Positions 56,789-64,000 of a DNA stretch of 64,000 nucleotides are shown piece by piece. The DNA is from Pedobacter yulinensis (lineage in GTDB: Bacteria; Bacteroidota; Bacteroidia; Sphingobacteriales; Sphingobacteriaceae). The first letter of the stretch is position 1. Each line of letters begins with the position of its first letter. Both the position numbers and the translations under genes were made by a program. Under the pieces are notes generated by a model. The model worked only from the letters and a program-made list of their open reading frames with translations. It did not search any database and had not been told where the DNA came from. The stretch spans positions 372,001 to 436,000 of the forward strand of contig NZ_KZ686268.1 of NCBI RefSeq assembly GCF_003029735.1, given 5' to 3'.

Positions 56789-58165
56789 GTGGCTAAGACC
56801 AGATCAGCATATTTTTGTCAGAGTTGCGGCTATGAATCGCCCAAGTGGCTGGGCAAATGCCCGGCTTGCCAGCAATGGAATACCTTTGTGGAAGAGGTTC
56901 TGGAACGTGGCAACACCAAAGTTCCAACCTGGCGCTCAGAGACCGGCAGCCGCATACTCAGCAAGCCAAGTAAGGTAACTGACATCGAATCGATCGAAGA
57001 ACGGCGCATGCCGACCAGCGACGCCGAACTGGACCGGGTGCTGGGCGGCGGACTGGTCGAGGGATCGATGGTGCTGATCGGGGGTGAACCCGGCATCGGC
57101 AAATCGACGCTGATGCTGCAGATCGCCTTAAATATGCGCAACCGGAAGGTTCTCTATGTGTCTGGAGAGGAAAGCGAACAACAGATCAAAATGCGTGCTG
57201 AACGCATCAGGAACCAGGATGGCGCTGAATGCTACATCCTGACCGAAACAGCTACCCAAAATATCTTCAAACAACTCGAGGCGCTGCAGCCAGATGTGGT
57301 TGTGGTAGATTCTATACAGACGCTGCACTCTGCGCATATTGATTCTACTCCAGGAAGCATTTCGCAGGTCCGGGAGTGTACCGCTGAACTGCTGCGTTTT
57401 GCAAAAGAGACCGGCGTACCGGTGATTTTGATTGGTCACATTACCAAAGACGGTTCTATTGCCGGACCAAAAATCCTGGAACATATGGTCGATACGGTAT
57501 TGCAGTTCGAAGGCGACCGTCACCATGTGTATCGCATTCTCAGGTCAATAAAAAACCGTTTCGGCGCTACTTCTGAGCTTGGCATTTATGAGATGCAGGG
57601 CAACGGCCTGCGCGAAATCTCGAACCCGTCAGAAATCCTGCTCTCCCAGCGGGAGGAAGAACTGAGCGGAATTGCGATCGCTTCTACGCTTGAGGGTGCC
57701 AGGCCCATGCTGATCGAGACACAGGCCCTCGTTAGCGTATCGGCGTACGGCACACCACAGCGTTCCGCAACCGGTTTTGACACCCGCCGAATGAACATGC
57801 TCCTGGCGGTTCTTGAAAAAAGATGCGGCTTCAGGCTAAGCATCAAAGACGTGTTTCTGAATATTGCCGGGGGAATCAAGGTTGAAGACCCCGCAATTGA
57901 CCTGGCCGTAGTGGTTGCTGCAATATCTTCGCATGAAGACATACCCGTATCAGGCAAAAACTGCTTTGCGGCCGAAGTCGGGCTTTCTGGCGAGATACGC
58001 GCGGTAAGCCGGATCGAGCAGCGTATTGCCGAAGCAGATAAACTCGGCTTTGAGCGCATCTTTATTTCACGTTATAACCTCAAAGGCATTGACACAACCA
58101 GGTTTCGCATCCGGATAGAGGCGATCGGTAAAATAGAAGAAGCCTTTACTTTACTTTTCGGGTAA
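56789..58165 (+). CDS. radA: DNA repair protein RadA (Sms)
   Basis: Hexameric helicase-like ATPase for recombination intermediates. The 458 residues hold an N-terminal zinc finger (C10, C13, C24, C27), Walker A GEPGIGKST (99-107), the RadA-specific KNRFG motif (255-259) and a Lon-like C-terminal domain (about 280-458, RMNMLLAVLEKRCGFRL). Start codon is GTG (56789), the only one that keeps the zinc finger. It follows the rng terminator closely and no consensus -7 box is visible, so its promoter is unclear. Confidence 0.96.
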   Translation: MAKTRSAYFCQSCGYESPKWLGKCPACQQWNTFVEEVLERGNTKVPTWRSETGSRILSKPSKVTDIESIEERRMPTSDAELDRVLGGGLVEGSMVLIGGEPGIGKSTLMLQIALNMRNRKVLYVSGEESEQQIKMRAERIRNQDGAECYILTETATQNIFKQLEALQPDVVVVDSIQTLHSAHIDSTPGSISQVRECTAELLRFAKETGVPVILIGHITKDGSIAGPKILEHMVDTVLQFEGDRHHVYRILRSIKNRFGATSELGIYEMQGNGLREISNPSEILLSQREEELSGIAIASTLEGARPMLIETQALVSVSAYGTPQRSATGFDTRRMNMLLAVLEKRCGFRLSIKDVFLNIAGGIKVEDPAIDLAVVVAAISSHEDIPVSGKNCFAAEVGLSGEIRAVSRIEQRIAEADKLGFERIFISRYNLKGIDTTRFRIRIEAIGKIEEAFTLLFG

Positions 58166-58182
58166 GGGGATTATTTTACCCG
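58159..58182 (+). terminator. Weak hairpin overlapping the radA stop codon
   Basis: CGGGTAA (containing the stop) pairs with TTACCCG; GTTTCC follows. Possible inefficient terminator. Confidence 0.35.
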
Positions 58183-58372
58183 GTTTCCACACTTTTAAGC
58201 AAATTTTTCCCCGTTCATTAATCGCAGCGAAACTTGTAGCGAAAAAATGAACAAAATTAACAGATTGACTAGCAACTATTTAACAAATAGATCCATTAAA
58301 GTCATTTGTGGCAATGCGTTTGCAATACATGATCTGTCAGTGATGTAGTCATTGACACAATAGGGATGATTG
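58183..58372 (+). ncRNA. Candidate small RNA or long structured radA 3' region
   Basis: About 190 bases without a gene, containing CTATTT/AAATAG (58276-58290), GCAA/TTGC near 58311-58323 and GTCAGTGA/TCATTGAC (58336-58356), and ending in a very strong terminator. No TAnnTTTG box is seen upstream. A 33-codon frame (58247-58348) has no family features. I cannot name the RNA. Confidence 0.4.
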
Positions 58373-58406
58373 TCCTCGTTATTGAAAAATAACGAGGATT
58401 TTTTTT
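58373..58406 (+). terminator. Very strong intrinsic terminator without an adjacent gene
   Basis: TCCTCGTTATT / AATAACGAGGA closed by a GAAA tetraloop, then eight T's. It lies 208 bp after the radA stop, so it ends either a long radA 3' region or an independent small RNA. Confidence 0.9.
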
Positions 58407-58422
58407 GCGGCCAGCGGCCGCT

Positions 58423-58459
58423 ATACACCTTCTAGGTTTTAAAAACCTAGAAGGTGTAT
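58423..58459. repeat. 37-bp near-perfect palindrome
   Basis: Arms of 18 bp (ATACACCTTCTAGGTTTT and its complement) with a single central A, followed by CTCCATTTTTTT on the plus strand. It sits between the terminator at 58373-58406 and the DUF4920 promoter. It may be a bidirectional terminator or a dispersed intergenic palindrome. Confidence 0.7.
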
Positions 58460-58474
58460 CTCCATTTTTTTAAA

Positions 58475-58482
58475 TACCTTTG
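58475..58482 (+). promoter_or_regulatory. -7 box of the DUF4920 gene
   Basis: TACCTTTG (TAnnTTTG), 16 bases before the ATG at 58499, giving a leader of only about 10 nt and excluding a longer frame from 58454. Confidence 0.6.
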
Positions 58483-58498
58483 TGTCAAACCGATCGAA

Positions 58499-58969
58499 AT
58501 GAAAAAATTGATACTGACACTGGCTATCGCCGCCCTGAGCACCGCAACTTTCGCCCAGCAAACCGAACTCAAAGGCAAATCTTTTGGAACGGGTGTAAGC
58601 GCAGACGGCAACATCCTCGCAGCAGCAAAAATGGAACAGGCCATGGGCGACAACAAGACGGCAGACCTGAAAATCCAGGGGGAGGTCGTCGATGTTTGTA
58701 AAAAGAAAGGCTGCTGGATCACGCTTAAAATGCCAGGCAGCGAACCCATGCGCGTAACTTTTAAAGACTACGCATTCTTTATGCCGATGGATATCGTCGG
58801 GAAAAAAGTTGTTCTTGATGGCATTGCAAAAAAACAAACCATATCTGTTGAAACGCTTCGCCATTACGCAGAAGATGCCAATAAACCTGCAGACGAAGTA
58901 GCTAAAATTACCGAACCGAAAAAAGAACTTGCATTTGAGGCCAAAGGTGTTGTAATTTTAGATAAATAA
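58499..58969 (+). CDS. Secreted DUF4920 domain protein
   Basis: The 156 residues begin with a Sec signal peptide (ILTLAIAALSTATFAQ, cut after residue 19 or so). The mature part is a compact DUF4920 domain (ADLKIQGEVVDVCKKKGCWI, VTFKDYAFFMPMDIVGKKVVLDG, KELAFEAKGVVIL), an OB-fold-like unit with two closely spaced cysteines (VCKKKGCW) that could bind metal or form a disulfide. The family is mostly in Bacteroidetes and has no known function. Promoter and terminator make it a single-gene unit. Confidence 0.88.
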   Translation: MKKLILTLAIAALSTATFAQQTELKGKSFGTGVSADGNILAAAKMEQAMGDNKTADLKIQGEVVDVCKKKGCWITLKMPGSEPMRVTFKDYAFFMPMDIVGKKVVLDGIAKKQTISVETLRHYAEDANKPADEVAKITEPKKELAFEAKGVVILDK

Positions 58970-58997
58970 AAGGTTCTCCTTTTTAATATTGATTGGT

Positions 58998-59024
58998 AAA
59001 AGCCGCCCTGATTAGGCGGCTTTT
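58998..59024 (+). terminator. Terminator of the DUF4920 gene
   Basis: AAAAGCCGCC / GGCGGCTTTT, a perfect 10-bp stem with a 7-base loop, ending in TTTTC. Confidence 0.9.
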
Positions 59025-59057
59025 CTTAATACCTTAACAGCGCTCAAAAACGCAGAA

Positions 59058-59615
59058 ATGATCCTCCCACTTGTTATAGCCGCCATCCTGATCTTCGCCC
59101 TTATCGGCTTCTACAATTCTGTGGTCAGAAAGAAAAATCAGGTAACCAATGCATTCTCTGCCATAGATGTTATGCTTCAAAAACGGTTCGACCTTATCCC
59201 CAACCTGGTCGAAACGGTAAAAGCCTATGCACGCTATGAAAGCAGCACACTTGAAAAAATTACCGGGTTGCGCAGCAAGGCAATGGCCGGAACCACAGGT
59301 CCGGCTGAAAAAGCGGCGCTTGACCAACAAATCGGCACAGCCGTAAAGAGCATCATCGTCAACTCAGAAAATTACCCCGAGCTAAAAGCAAATAGCAATT
59401 TTCAGAACCTGCAAATCACCTGGACAGAAAGCGAAGAACAGACTGCTGCGGCCAGACGGCACTATAACAGCGCCGTAACTGACTACAACAACGGCATCAT
59501 GACCTTCCCCGGTAACGTTCTTGCCGGCATTCTCAATTATACTCCGCTTCCTGTACTGGCGGTAGCCGAAGCCGAACGGCAGGCCCCCAATGCAAAGGCA
59601 CTTTTCAACAATTAA
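59058..59615 (+). CDS. LemA family protein
   Basis: The 185 residues have an N-terminal membrane helix (about 3-18) and a LemA four-helix bundle with the hallmark KNQVTNAFSAIDVMLQKRFDLIPNLVETVKAY (spread over 27-58) and ITWTESEEQTAAARRHYNSAVTDYN. LemA proteins sit in the inner membrane with the bundle outside; the role is unclear, though they often pair with TPM-domain or DUF3137 proteins. Here the partner 15 bp downstream is a DUF3137 protein, so the two probably work together. Confidence 0.92.
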   Translation: MILPLVIAAILIFALIGFYNSVVRKKNQVTNAFSAIDVMLQKRFDLIPNLVETVKAYARYESSTLEKITGLRSKAMAGTTGPAEKAALDQQIGTAVKSIIVNSENYPELKANSNFQNLQITWTESEEQTAAARRHYNSAVTDYNNGIMTFPGNVLAGILNYTPLPVLAVAEAERQAPNAKALFNN

Positions 59616-59630
59616 TACCACGCCGCTCTC

Positions 59631-60569
59631 ATGAACCTGCGCCCTGCGCTTGAGAACCTGGAACCAGTACGTAAAAAGGTGGCTAAGTCAAAAATTTATG
59701 GCTTTAGCTTCCTCGGTCTCGGCGTACTGCTGTTTCTGCTTCTTTTCTTTGCCCTGCAACTCGATCCGCTTATCGCCATAGGCCTGGCCGCGGCCCCTGT
59801 GGTAACCGGCTTTATCATTCTTTCTATCGCTTCAAATGCTGCAGCCACTTACAGGAATACATTTAAGCGGGAAGTAATTGCAACAGCATTAAGAACGATA
59901 GATCCCACCCTGCAAATACAACCAGCATATGGCATTGAAGAACAGGAGTTTATAGACGCACAACTTTTCAACAAAATTCCAGACCGGTATCATACAGAAG
60001 ATCTGGTAACCGGGAAGTCCGACAAAACTCCCTTTTACTTCGCGGAAGTGCACGCCGAGTATAAAACCGAGACCCAAACCAAAAATGGCCGGCGGGAACA
60101 CTGGCATACCATTCTGAAAGGTATTGTTTTTGTTGCCGATTTCAACAAACATTTTGATGGGCTCACCCTTATTCAGCCCAGGAGTCTGGCCGGAAGTTTC
60201 GGGGCCTGGTTTTCAAAGAACATTTACAGCTTTGGCGAACAGCAGGTGGTGGAACTCGAAAGCCCCGATTTTTCCCGCGAATTTATAGTCTATTCAACAG
60301 ATCAGGTCGAAGCGCGTTACCTGCTCACGCCGGCTATGATGGCCCGTATCTGCGTCTTGAACAACCGCTGCAAAGAAACCATCTCGCTTTCATTCTTCAA
60401 TTCGAAGATGTACATCGCCTTCCCATTGGCAAACAACTGCTTTGAAGCACCTGTGTTCCGGTCCTTGCTTGCAAACGATGTTTTACGGCGTGACCTGGAA
60501 CTGATCGGCTTCATGTTTGGCATCATTACAGAACTTGACCTGAACACCCGAATCTGGACCAAACAATAA
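59631..60569 (+). CDS. DUF3137 membrane protein
   Basis: The 312 residues have two adjacent membrane helices (about 25-43 and 47-68) after a short cytosolic part, followed by a mixed alpha/beta DUF3137 domain with SDKTPFYFAEVHAEYKT, HTILKGIVFVADFNKHFDG, VELESPDFSREFIVYSTDQVEARYLLTP (split over 205-232) and FFNSKMYIAFPL. A 15-bp gap to the LemA gene suggests an operon; the combination is frequent in bacteria, the biochemical role unknown. Confidence 0.85.
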   Translation: MNLRPALENLEPVRKKVAKSKIYGFSFLGLGVLLFLLLFFALQLDPLIAIGLAAAPVVTGFIILSIASNAAATYRNTFKREVIATALRTIDPTLQIQPAYGIEEQEFIDAQLFNKIPDRYHTEDLVTGKSDKTPFYFAEVHAEYKTETQTKNGRREHWHTILKGIVFVADFNKHFDGLTLIQPRSLAGSFGAWFSKNIYSFGEQQVVELESPDFSREFIVYSTDQVEARYLLTPAMMARICVLNNRCKETISLSFFNSKMYIAFPLANNCFEAPVFRSLLANDVLRRDLELIGFMFGIITELDLNTRIWTKQ

Positions 60570-60571
60570 AA

Positions 60572-60589
60572 AAGCCCCTTTCGGGGCTT
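60572..60589. terminator. Terminator between the DUF3137 gene and carB
   Basis: AAGCCCC / GGGGCTT, 7-bp stem, loop TTTC. The T-tract is on the minus side (TTTTTTATTG), so it mainly serves carB, whose stop lies 4 bases away. Confidence 0.85.
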
Positions 60590-60593
60590 GATG

Positions 60594-63410
60594 CTATTTG
60601 CTTAAATACATTGACTTCTCTTTGTACAAGTGACGGAAGTATGGGTCTTCAAGGTCCTTGATGAACCGGATCGCTTCGCCCGTTGATTTCATCTCTGGTC
60701 CGAGCTCTTTTGCCACTTCGGGGAATTTCTCATATGAGAAGACAGGTTCCTTGATAGCAAAACCTTCGAGTTTTCTCTCAATCGTAAAGTCTTTCAGCTT
60801 GTTTACGCCCAGCATGATTTTCGCCGCAATATTAATATACGGAACATCGTAAGCTTTGGCAATAAACGGTACGGTGCGCGATGCACGCGGGTTAGCCTCA
60901 ATTACGTATACTTTCTCATCTTTTATTGCAAACTGAATATTCAGCAAGCCGCGAATGTTCAACGCTTTTGCAAGTTTTTTCGAGTACACTTCCATTTGGT
61001 CCTGTACATGCTGTGAAAGCGCAAACGGAGGCAGAACAGCGCTTGAATCGCCGGAATGGATGCCTGCAGGCTCAATATGCTCCATCATCCCGATAATATG
61101 TACATCGTCGCCATCAGAGATCGAATCTGACTCGGCTTCTTCCGCACGATCAAGGAAATGATCGATCAGCACACGGTTGCCAGGAAGATCGCCAAGGAGC
61201 TTTACTACCGCCTTTTCCAGGTCTTCATCGTTGATTACGATGCTCATGCCCTGTCCGCCAAGCACATAACTTGGGCGCACCAACACAGGATAACCCACTT
61301 CTTTCGCCACGAGCAGTGCTTCTTCAGCATTCTCTGCCACGCCGTATCTTGGATACGGAATATCGAGTTCTTTCAGCAGGTCAGAGAAACGACCACGGTC
61401 TTCTGCAATGTCCATGTCGTCGAAAGATGTACCAATGATCTTGATGCCTTTTTCTTTCAGTTTTTCGGCCATTTTAAGAGCGGTCTGACCACCCAACTGC
61501 ACGATCACACCTTCAGGTTTTTCCAGGTCAATGATCTCACGAACATGTTCCCAGAAAACAGGCTCAAAATAAAGTTTATCGGCCATGTTGAAATCTGTCG
61601 ATACAGTTTCCGGGTTACAGTTGATCATGATGGCCTCAAAACCCGTTTCTTTCGCGGCAAGCAGGCCATGCACACAAGAATAATCGAATTCGATGCCCTG
61701 ACCGATCCGGTTTGGACCTGAGCCCAATACGATCACCTTTTTACGGTCAGAAACCTTTGACTCGTTTTCCTCTTCGAAGGTGGAATAGTAGTAAGGTGTC
61801 TGAGCAGGAAACTCGGCAGCACAGGTATCAACCATTTTATAAACACGGTTAATTCCAAGCTCCTTACGGCGCTCATAAACTTCATCTTCAGTCACATTGC
61901 CGAGCAGCCAGGCGATCTGTACGTCAGAGAAGCCTTTCTGTTTCAGCGTCATAAAGAAATCGGTCGGTATATTATTCAGCGAATAACGCTTAAGTTCTGT
62001 CTCCAGCAACACCAGCTCCTGGATCTGGTTCAGGAACCATTTATCGATGCGAGTCACCTTGCGGATCGACTCCATCGGCACACCCAGGGTCATGGCGTCC
62101 TTGATCAGGAATAGGCGGTTCCACGACGGGTGCTCCAGGCCTTCCATAATTTCGTCCAGGTTACGCACTTGCCTGCCATCTGCTCCAAGCCCTGCGCGGT
62201 TGATTTCCAGGCTCTGACAAGCTTTTTGCAGCGCCTCGATGAAACTGCGCCCGATGGCCATCACCTCACCTACAGATTTCATTTGCAGACCAAGTTCTTT
62301 ATTGGCTCCCTTAAATTTATCGAAATTCCAGCGCGGAACCTTAACGATCACATAATCGAGGGTAGGCTCAAAATAAGCCGAGGTGGTCTTCGTAATCTGG
62401 TTCTCGATTTCGTCAAGGTTGTAACCGATGGCCAGTTTCGCGGCAATTTTTGCGATCGGATAACCGGTCGCTTTACTGGCCAGTGCCGATGAGCGCGAAA
62501 CCCGCGGATTGATTTCGATCGCAATGATCTCATCATTTGCCGGGTTAACCGAAAACTGAACGTTACAGCCTCCGGCAAAGTTACCGATGGCGCGCATCAT
62601 GCGAATAGCCTGGTTACGCATTTCCTGATAACAACGGTCTGAAAGCGTCATGGCCGGGGCAACGGTAATCGAGTCGCCGGTGTGGATACCCATCGGGTCG
62701 AAGTTCTCGATCGAACAGATGATAATTACATTGTCGTTGCTATCGCGAAGTAATTCCAGCTCATATTCTTTCCAGCCCAGAACAGCCTGCTCAACCAATA
62801 CCTCGTGGGTAGGCGAAGCTTCGAGTCCTCTCTTCAGGGCCGCATCAAATTCTTCTTTGCGGTGCACAAAGCCACCACCCGAACCGCCAAGCGTATAGGA
62901 TGGCCGGATAACCAGCGGATAACCGATGATCTGGGCTGCTTCTTTTCCTTCAAGGAATGAATTGGCAATTTTCGAGGTGGCTACACCTACGCCGATATCG
63001 ACCATCAGTTGCCTGAAGGCCTCGCGGTTTTCCGTTTTTTCGATCGCTGCCACATCAACACCGATCACTTTTACACCATGTTTTTCCCAGATCCCGCGTT
63101 CTTCGGCCTCTTTACAGAGGTTCAGCGCTGTCTGCCCGCCCATGGTAGGAAGCACCGCGTCAATCTTCTGTTCAACAAGAATCTGTTCAATGGATTCGAC
63201 CGTAAGCGGACGCAGGTAAATGTGATCTGCGATCACCTTGTCGGTCATGATCGTTGCCGGATTCGAGTTGATAATGGATACCTCAATGCCTTCTTCCTTG
63301 AGCGAAAGTGCAGCTTGTGATCCCGAGTAATCAAACTCGCAGGCCTGCCCGATAATAATAGGACCTGAACCGATGATGAGTACAGATTTAATGGAGGTGT
63401 CTCTTGGCAT
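60594..63410 (-). CDS. carB: Carbamoyl-phosphate synthase large subunit (short form)
   Basis: Makes carbamoyl phosphate for pyrimidines and arginine. The 938 residues contain both ATP-grasp halves: the carboxyphosphate half with GSGPIIIGQACEFDYSGSQA and RPSYTLGGSGGGFV, the oligomerisation domain (about 400-550), and the carbamoyl-phosphate half with LGSGPNRIGQGIEFDYSCVH and RPSYVLGGQGMSI. The protein stops just where the MGS-like allosteric domain of E. coli CarB (residues about 937-1073) would begin, so feedback by UMP or activation by ornithine through that domain is not possible. carA is not adjacent. A -7 box TATCTTTG with a hairpin just downstream begins a leader of about 95 nt. Confidence 0.95.
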   Translation of the reverse strand: MPRDTSIKSVLIIGSGPIIIGQACEFDYSGSQAALSLKEEGIEVSIINSNPATIMTDKVIADHIYLRPLTVESIEQILVEQKIDAVLPTMGGQTALNLCKEAEERGIWEKHGVKVIGVDVAAIEKTENREAFRQLMVDIGVGVATSKIANSFLEGKEAAQIIGYPLVIRPSYTLGGSGGGFVHRKEEFDAALKRGLEASPTHEVLVEQAVLGWKEYELELLRDSNDNVIIICSIENFDPMGIHTGDSITVAPAMTLSDRCYQEMRNQAIRMMRAIGNFAGGCNVQFSVNPANDEIIAIEINPRVSRSSALASKATGYPIAKIAAKLAIGYNLDEIENQITKTTSAYFEPTLDYVIVKVPRWNFDKFKGANKELGLQMKSVGEVMAIGRSFIEALQKACQSLEINRAGLGADGRQVRNLDEIMEGLEHPSWNRLFLIKDAMTLGVPMESIRKVTRIDKWFLNQIQELVLLETELKRYSLNNIPTDFFMTLKQKGFSDVQIAWLLGNVTEDEVYERRKELGINRVYKMVDTCAAEFPAQTPYYYSTFEEENESKVSDRKKVIVLGSGPNRIGQGIEFDYSCVHGLLAAKETGFEAIMINCNPETVSTDFNMADKLYFEPVFWEHVREIIDLEKPEGVIVQLGGQTALKMAEKLKEKGIKIIGTSFDDMDIAEDRGRFSDLLKELDIPYPRYGVAENAEEALLVAKEVGYPVLVRPSYVLGGQGMSIVINDEDLEKAVVKLLGDLPGNRVLIDHFLDRAEEAESDSISDGDDVHIIGMMEHIEPAGIHSGDSSAVLPPFALSQHVQDQMEVYSKKLAKALNIRGLLNIQFAIKDEKVYVIEANPRASRTVPFIAKAYDVPYINIAAKIMLGVNKLKDFTIERKLEGFAIKEPVFSYEKFPEVAKELGPEMKSTGEAIRFIKDLEDPYFRHLYKEKSMYLSK

Positions 63411-63495
63411 ATGCTAAAAAGTCAATTTTATCTTTATAATACTGGAATAAGACCTGACAGACAGCCAGATAACCTTCCTGAAGAGAAGAGGAGCT

Positions 63496-63521
63496 CCGAC
63501 TTCTGTCGGGATGCAAAGATA
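63496..63521 (-). promoter_or_regulatory. carB promoter and 5' hairpin
   Basis: TATCTTTG at 63514-63521 (minus strand), immediately followed by the hairpin CCGAC/GTCGG (63496-63509), which would be at the very 5' end of the carB message. Confidence 0.5.
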
Positions 63522-63590
63522 CGGTTTTTGCTGACACCTGTGTTTAATTTTTTCAAATAAAACACAGCCGGTTGAACGGCCTGAAACGTA

Positions 63591-63908
63591 TTAGCGGGGC
63601 AGACGCAGTGTGCCCAGATCAGTGGTATTGGTATCGGTTACCGCGATATTGCGGATGAGCGTATCGCGGTAGGGCGAAATTCCCTTAATCCACACCTGGT
63701 ACAGCCCTGCCTTGAGCCCGTTAAATCTGAAATTTCCTGTTGAGAGGCTGGCACGCATCGTATCCCTGCCCATAACAGCCAGCACCGACCCTGCGCCCTG
63801 TGGTGGATTGACCTTCCCGATAATACTACCCTGCGGCGGAGCAGAAAATCCAAAAAAGAGCGTAACAAAAAGACAAAAGACTGCCGGAAGTATTTTTTTC
63901 ATATTCAT
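63591..63908 (-). CDS. Small secreted protein with a carboxypeptidase-regulatory-like beta domain
   Basis: From the ATG at 63908 the protein has 105 residues (103 if the second ATG at 63902 is used); a longer frame upstream lacks a signal peptide at its start. An N-terminal Sec signal (ILPAVFCLFVTLFFGFSA) precedes one transthyretin-like domain: GSIIGKVNPPQGAG, MRASLSTGNFRFNGLKAGLYQVWI and IRNIAVTDTNTTDLGTLRL. Such domains are usually fused to larger receptors (SusC/TonB type), whereas here one stands alone. Function unknown; probably periplasmic or surface-bound. Confidence 0.75.
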   Translation of the reverse strand: MNMKKILPAVFCLFVTLFFGFSAPPQGSIIGKVNPPQGAGSVLAVMGRDTMRASLSTGNFRFNGLKAGLYQVWIKGISPYRDTLIRNIAVTDTNTTDLGTLRLPR

Positions 63909-64000
63909 GGTACGTGCCAGGCTGCCAAAGGTACTGCCGACGACACCCGACCACACTAAGATAGGCATATGTGACAGAAAAAATAAATAAAAACGCCATC

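Noticed and set aside
1-64000. CRISPR arrays, tRNA/rRNA genes, insertion sequences, origin of replication
   Set aside because: Read through for regularly spaced repeats, cloverleaf-type sequences, transposase motifs and DnaA-box clusters; none seen.

Overview
The window looks like a chromosome segment from a Bacteroidota (Bacteroidetes) bacterium, most likely of the Sphingobacteriaceae (Pedobacter/Mucilaginibacter-like). Four things point there: many TAnnTTTG -7 boxes, several with a TTTG -33 box; almost no Shine-Dalgarno sequences; family markers (DUF4270, DUF4920, DUF5672, IF-2/NusA/RimP and CarB of Bacteroidetes type, a tiny mS38-like basic protein beside RNase G); and many short-signal lipoproteins. 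I place 55 protein genes. I see no tRNA, rRNA, CRISPR array, transposase or prophage.

Layout. 1-4.7 kb: the end-truncated gene of a DUF885 lipoprotein, a cupin, and the E2 and E1-alpha genes of pyruvate dehydrogenase. 4.9-14 kb: envelope hydrolases and housekeeping (NlpC/P60, CapA-like lipoprotein, M13 peptidase, SPFH protein, Prc-type protease, TPR protein). 13.2-17.9 kb: a complete cyanophycin module, with isoaspartyl peptidase and cyanophycinase on the minus strand and cyanophycin synthetase divergent on the plus strand, separated by a palindrome-rich region. 17.9-25.2 kb: recG, an EamA transporter, RidA, a 46-aa membrane peptide, a strongly expressed OmpA porin, Xaa-Pro aminopeptidase and meaB.

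25.3-36.4 kb is a surface glycan cluster: seven glycosyltransferase or GT-like genes around an MsbA-like ABC exporter, then a GT61 enzyme and an acyltransferase-3. It is followed directly by a MACPF-domain lipoprotein (36.7-38.1 kb) flanked by twin hairpins and a REP-like structured element. The arrangement recalls the MACPF antimicrobial toxins (BSAPs) of gut Bacteroides that sit beside LPS glycan genes, and I rank it as the most interesting part of the window.

38.5-43.2 kb is the rimP-nusA-infB translation/transcription operon, with a terminator-like hairpin in its leader. 43-47.7 kb: small envelope proteins, an acyl-CoA dehydrogenase, panD and panC. 47.8-60.6 kb: an N-terminal-only glycogen synthase-like protein, a DUF4270 lipoprotein, glmS, ssb/mutY, then HU - TPR - 29-aa ribosomal-type protein - RNase G - radA, a candidate structured RNA, DUF4920, LemA and DUF3137. 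60.6-64 kb: a short carB lacking the allosteric domain, and a small secreted beta-domain protein.

Most genes are ordinary core functions. The accessory or unusual signals are the MACPF cassette, the cyanophycin locus, two candidate structured RNAs, probable near-leaderless promoters and the rimP leader. All function calls rest on reading motifs and general family knowledge; no database search was possible.
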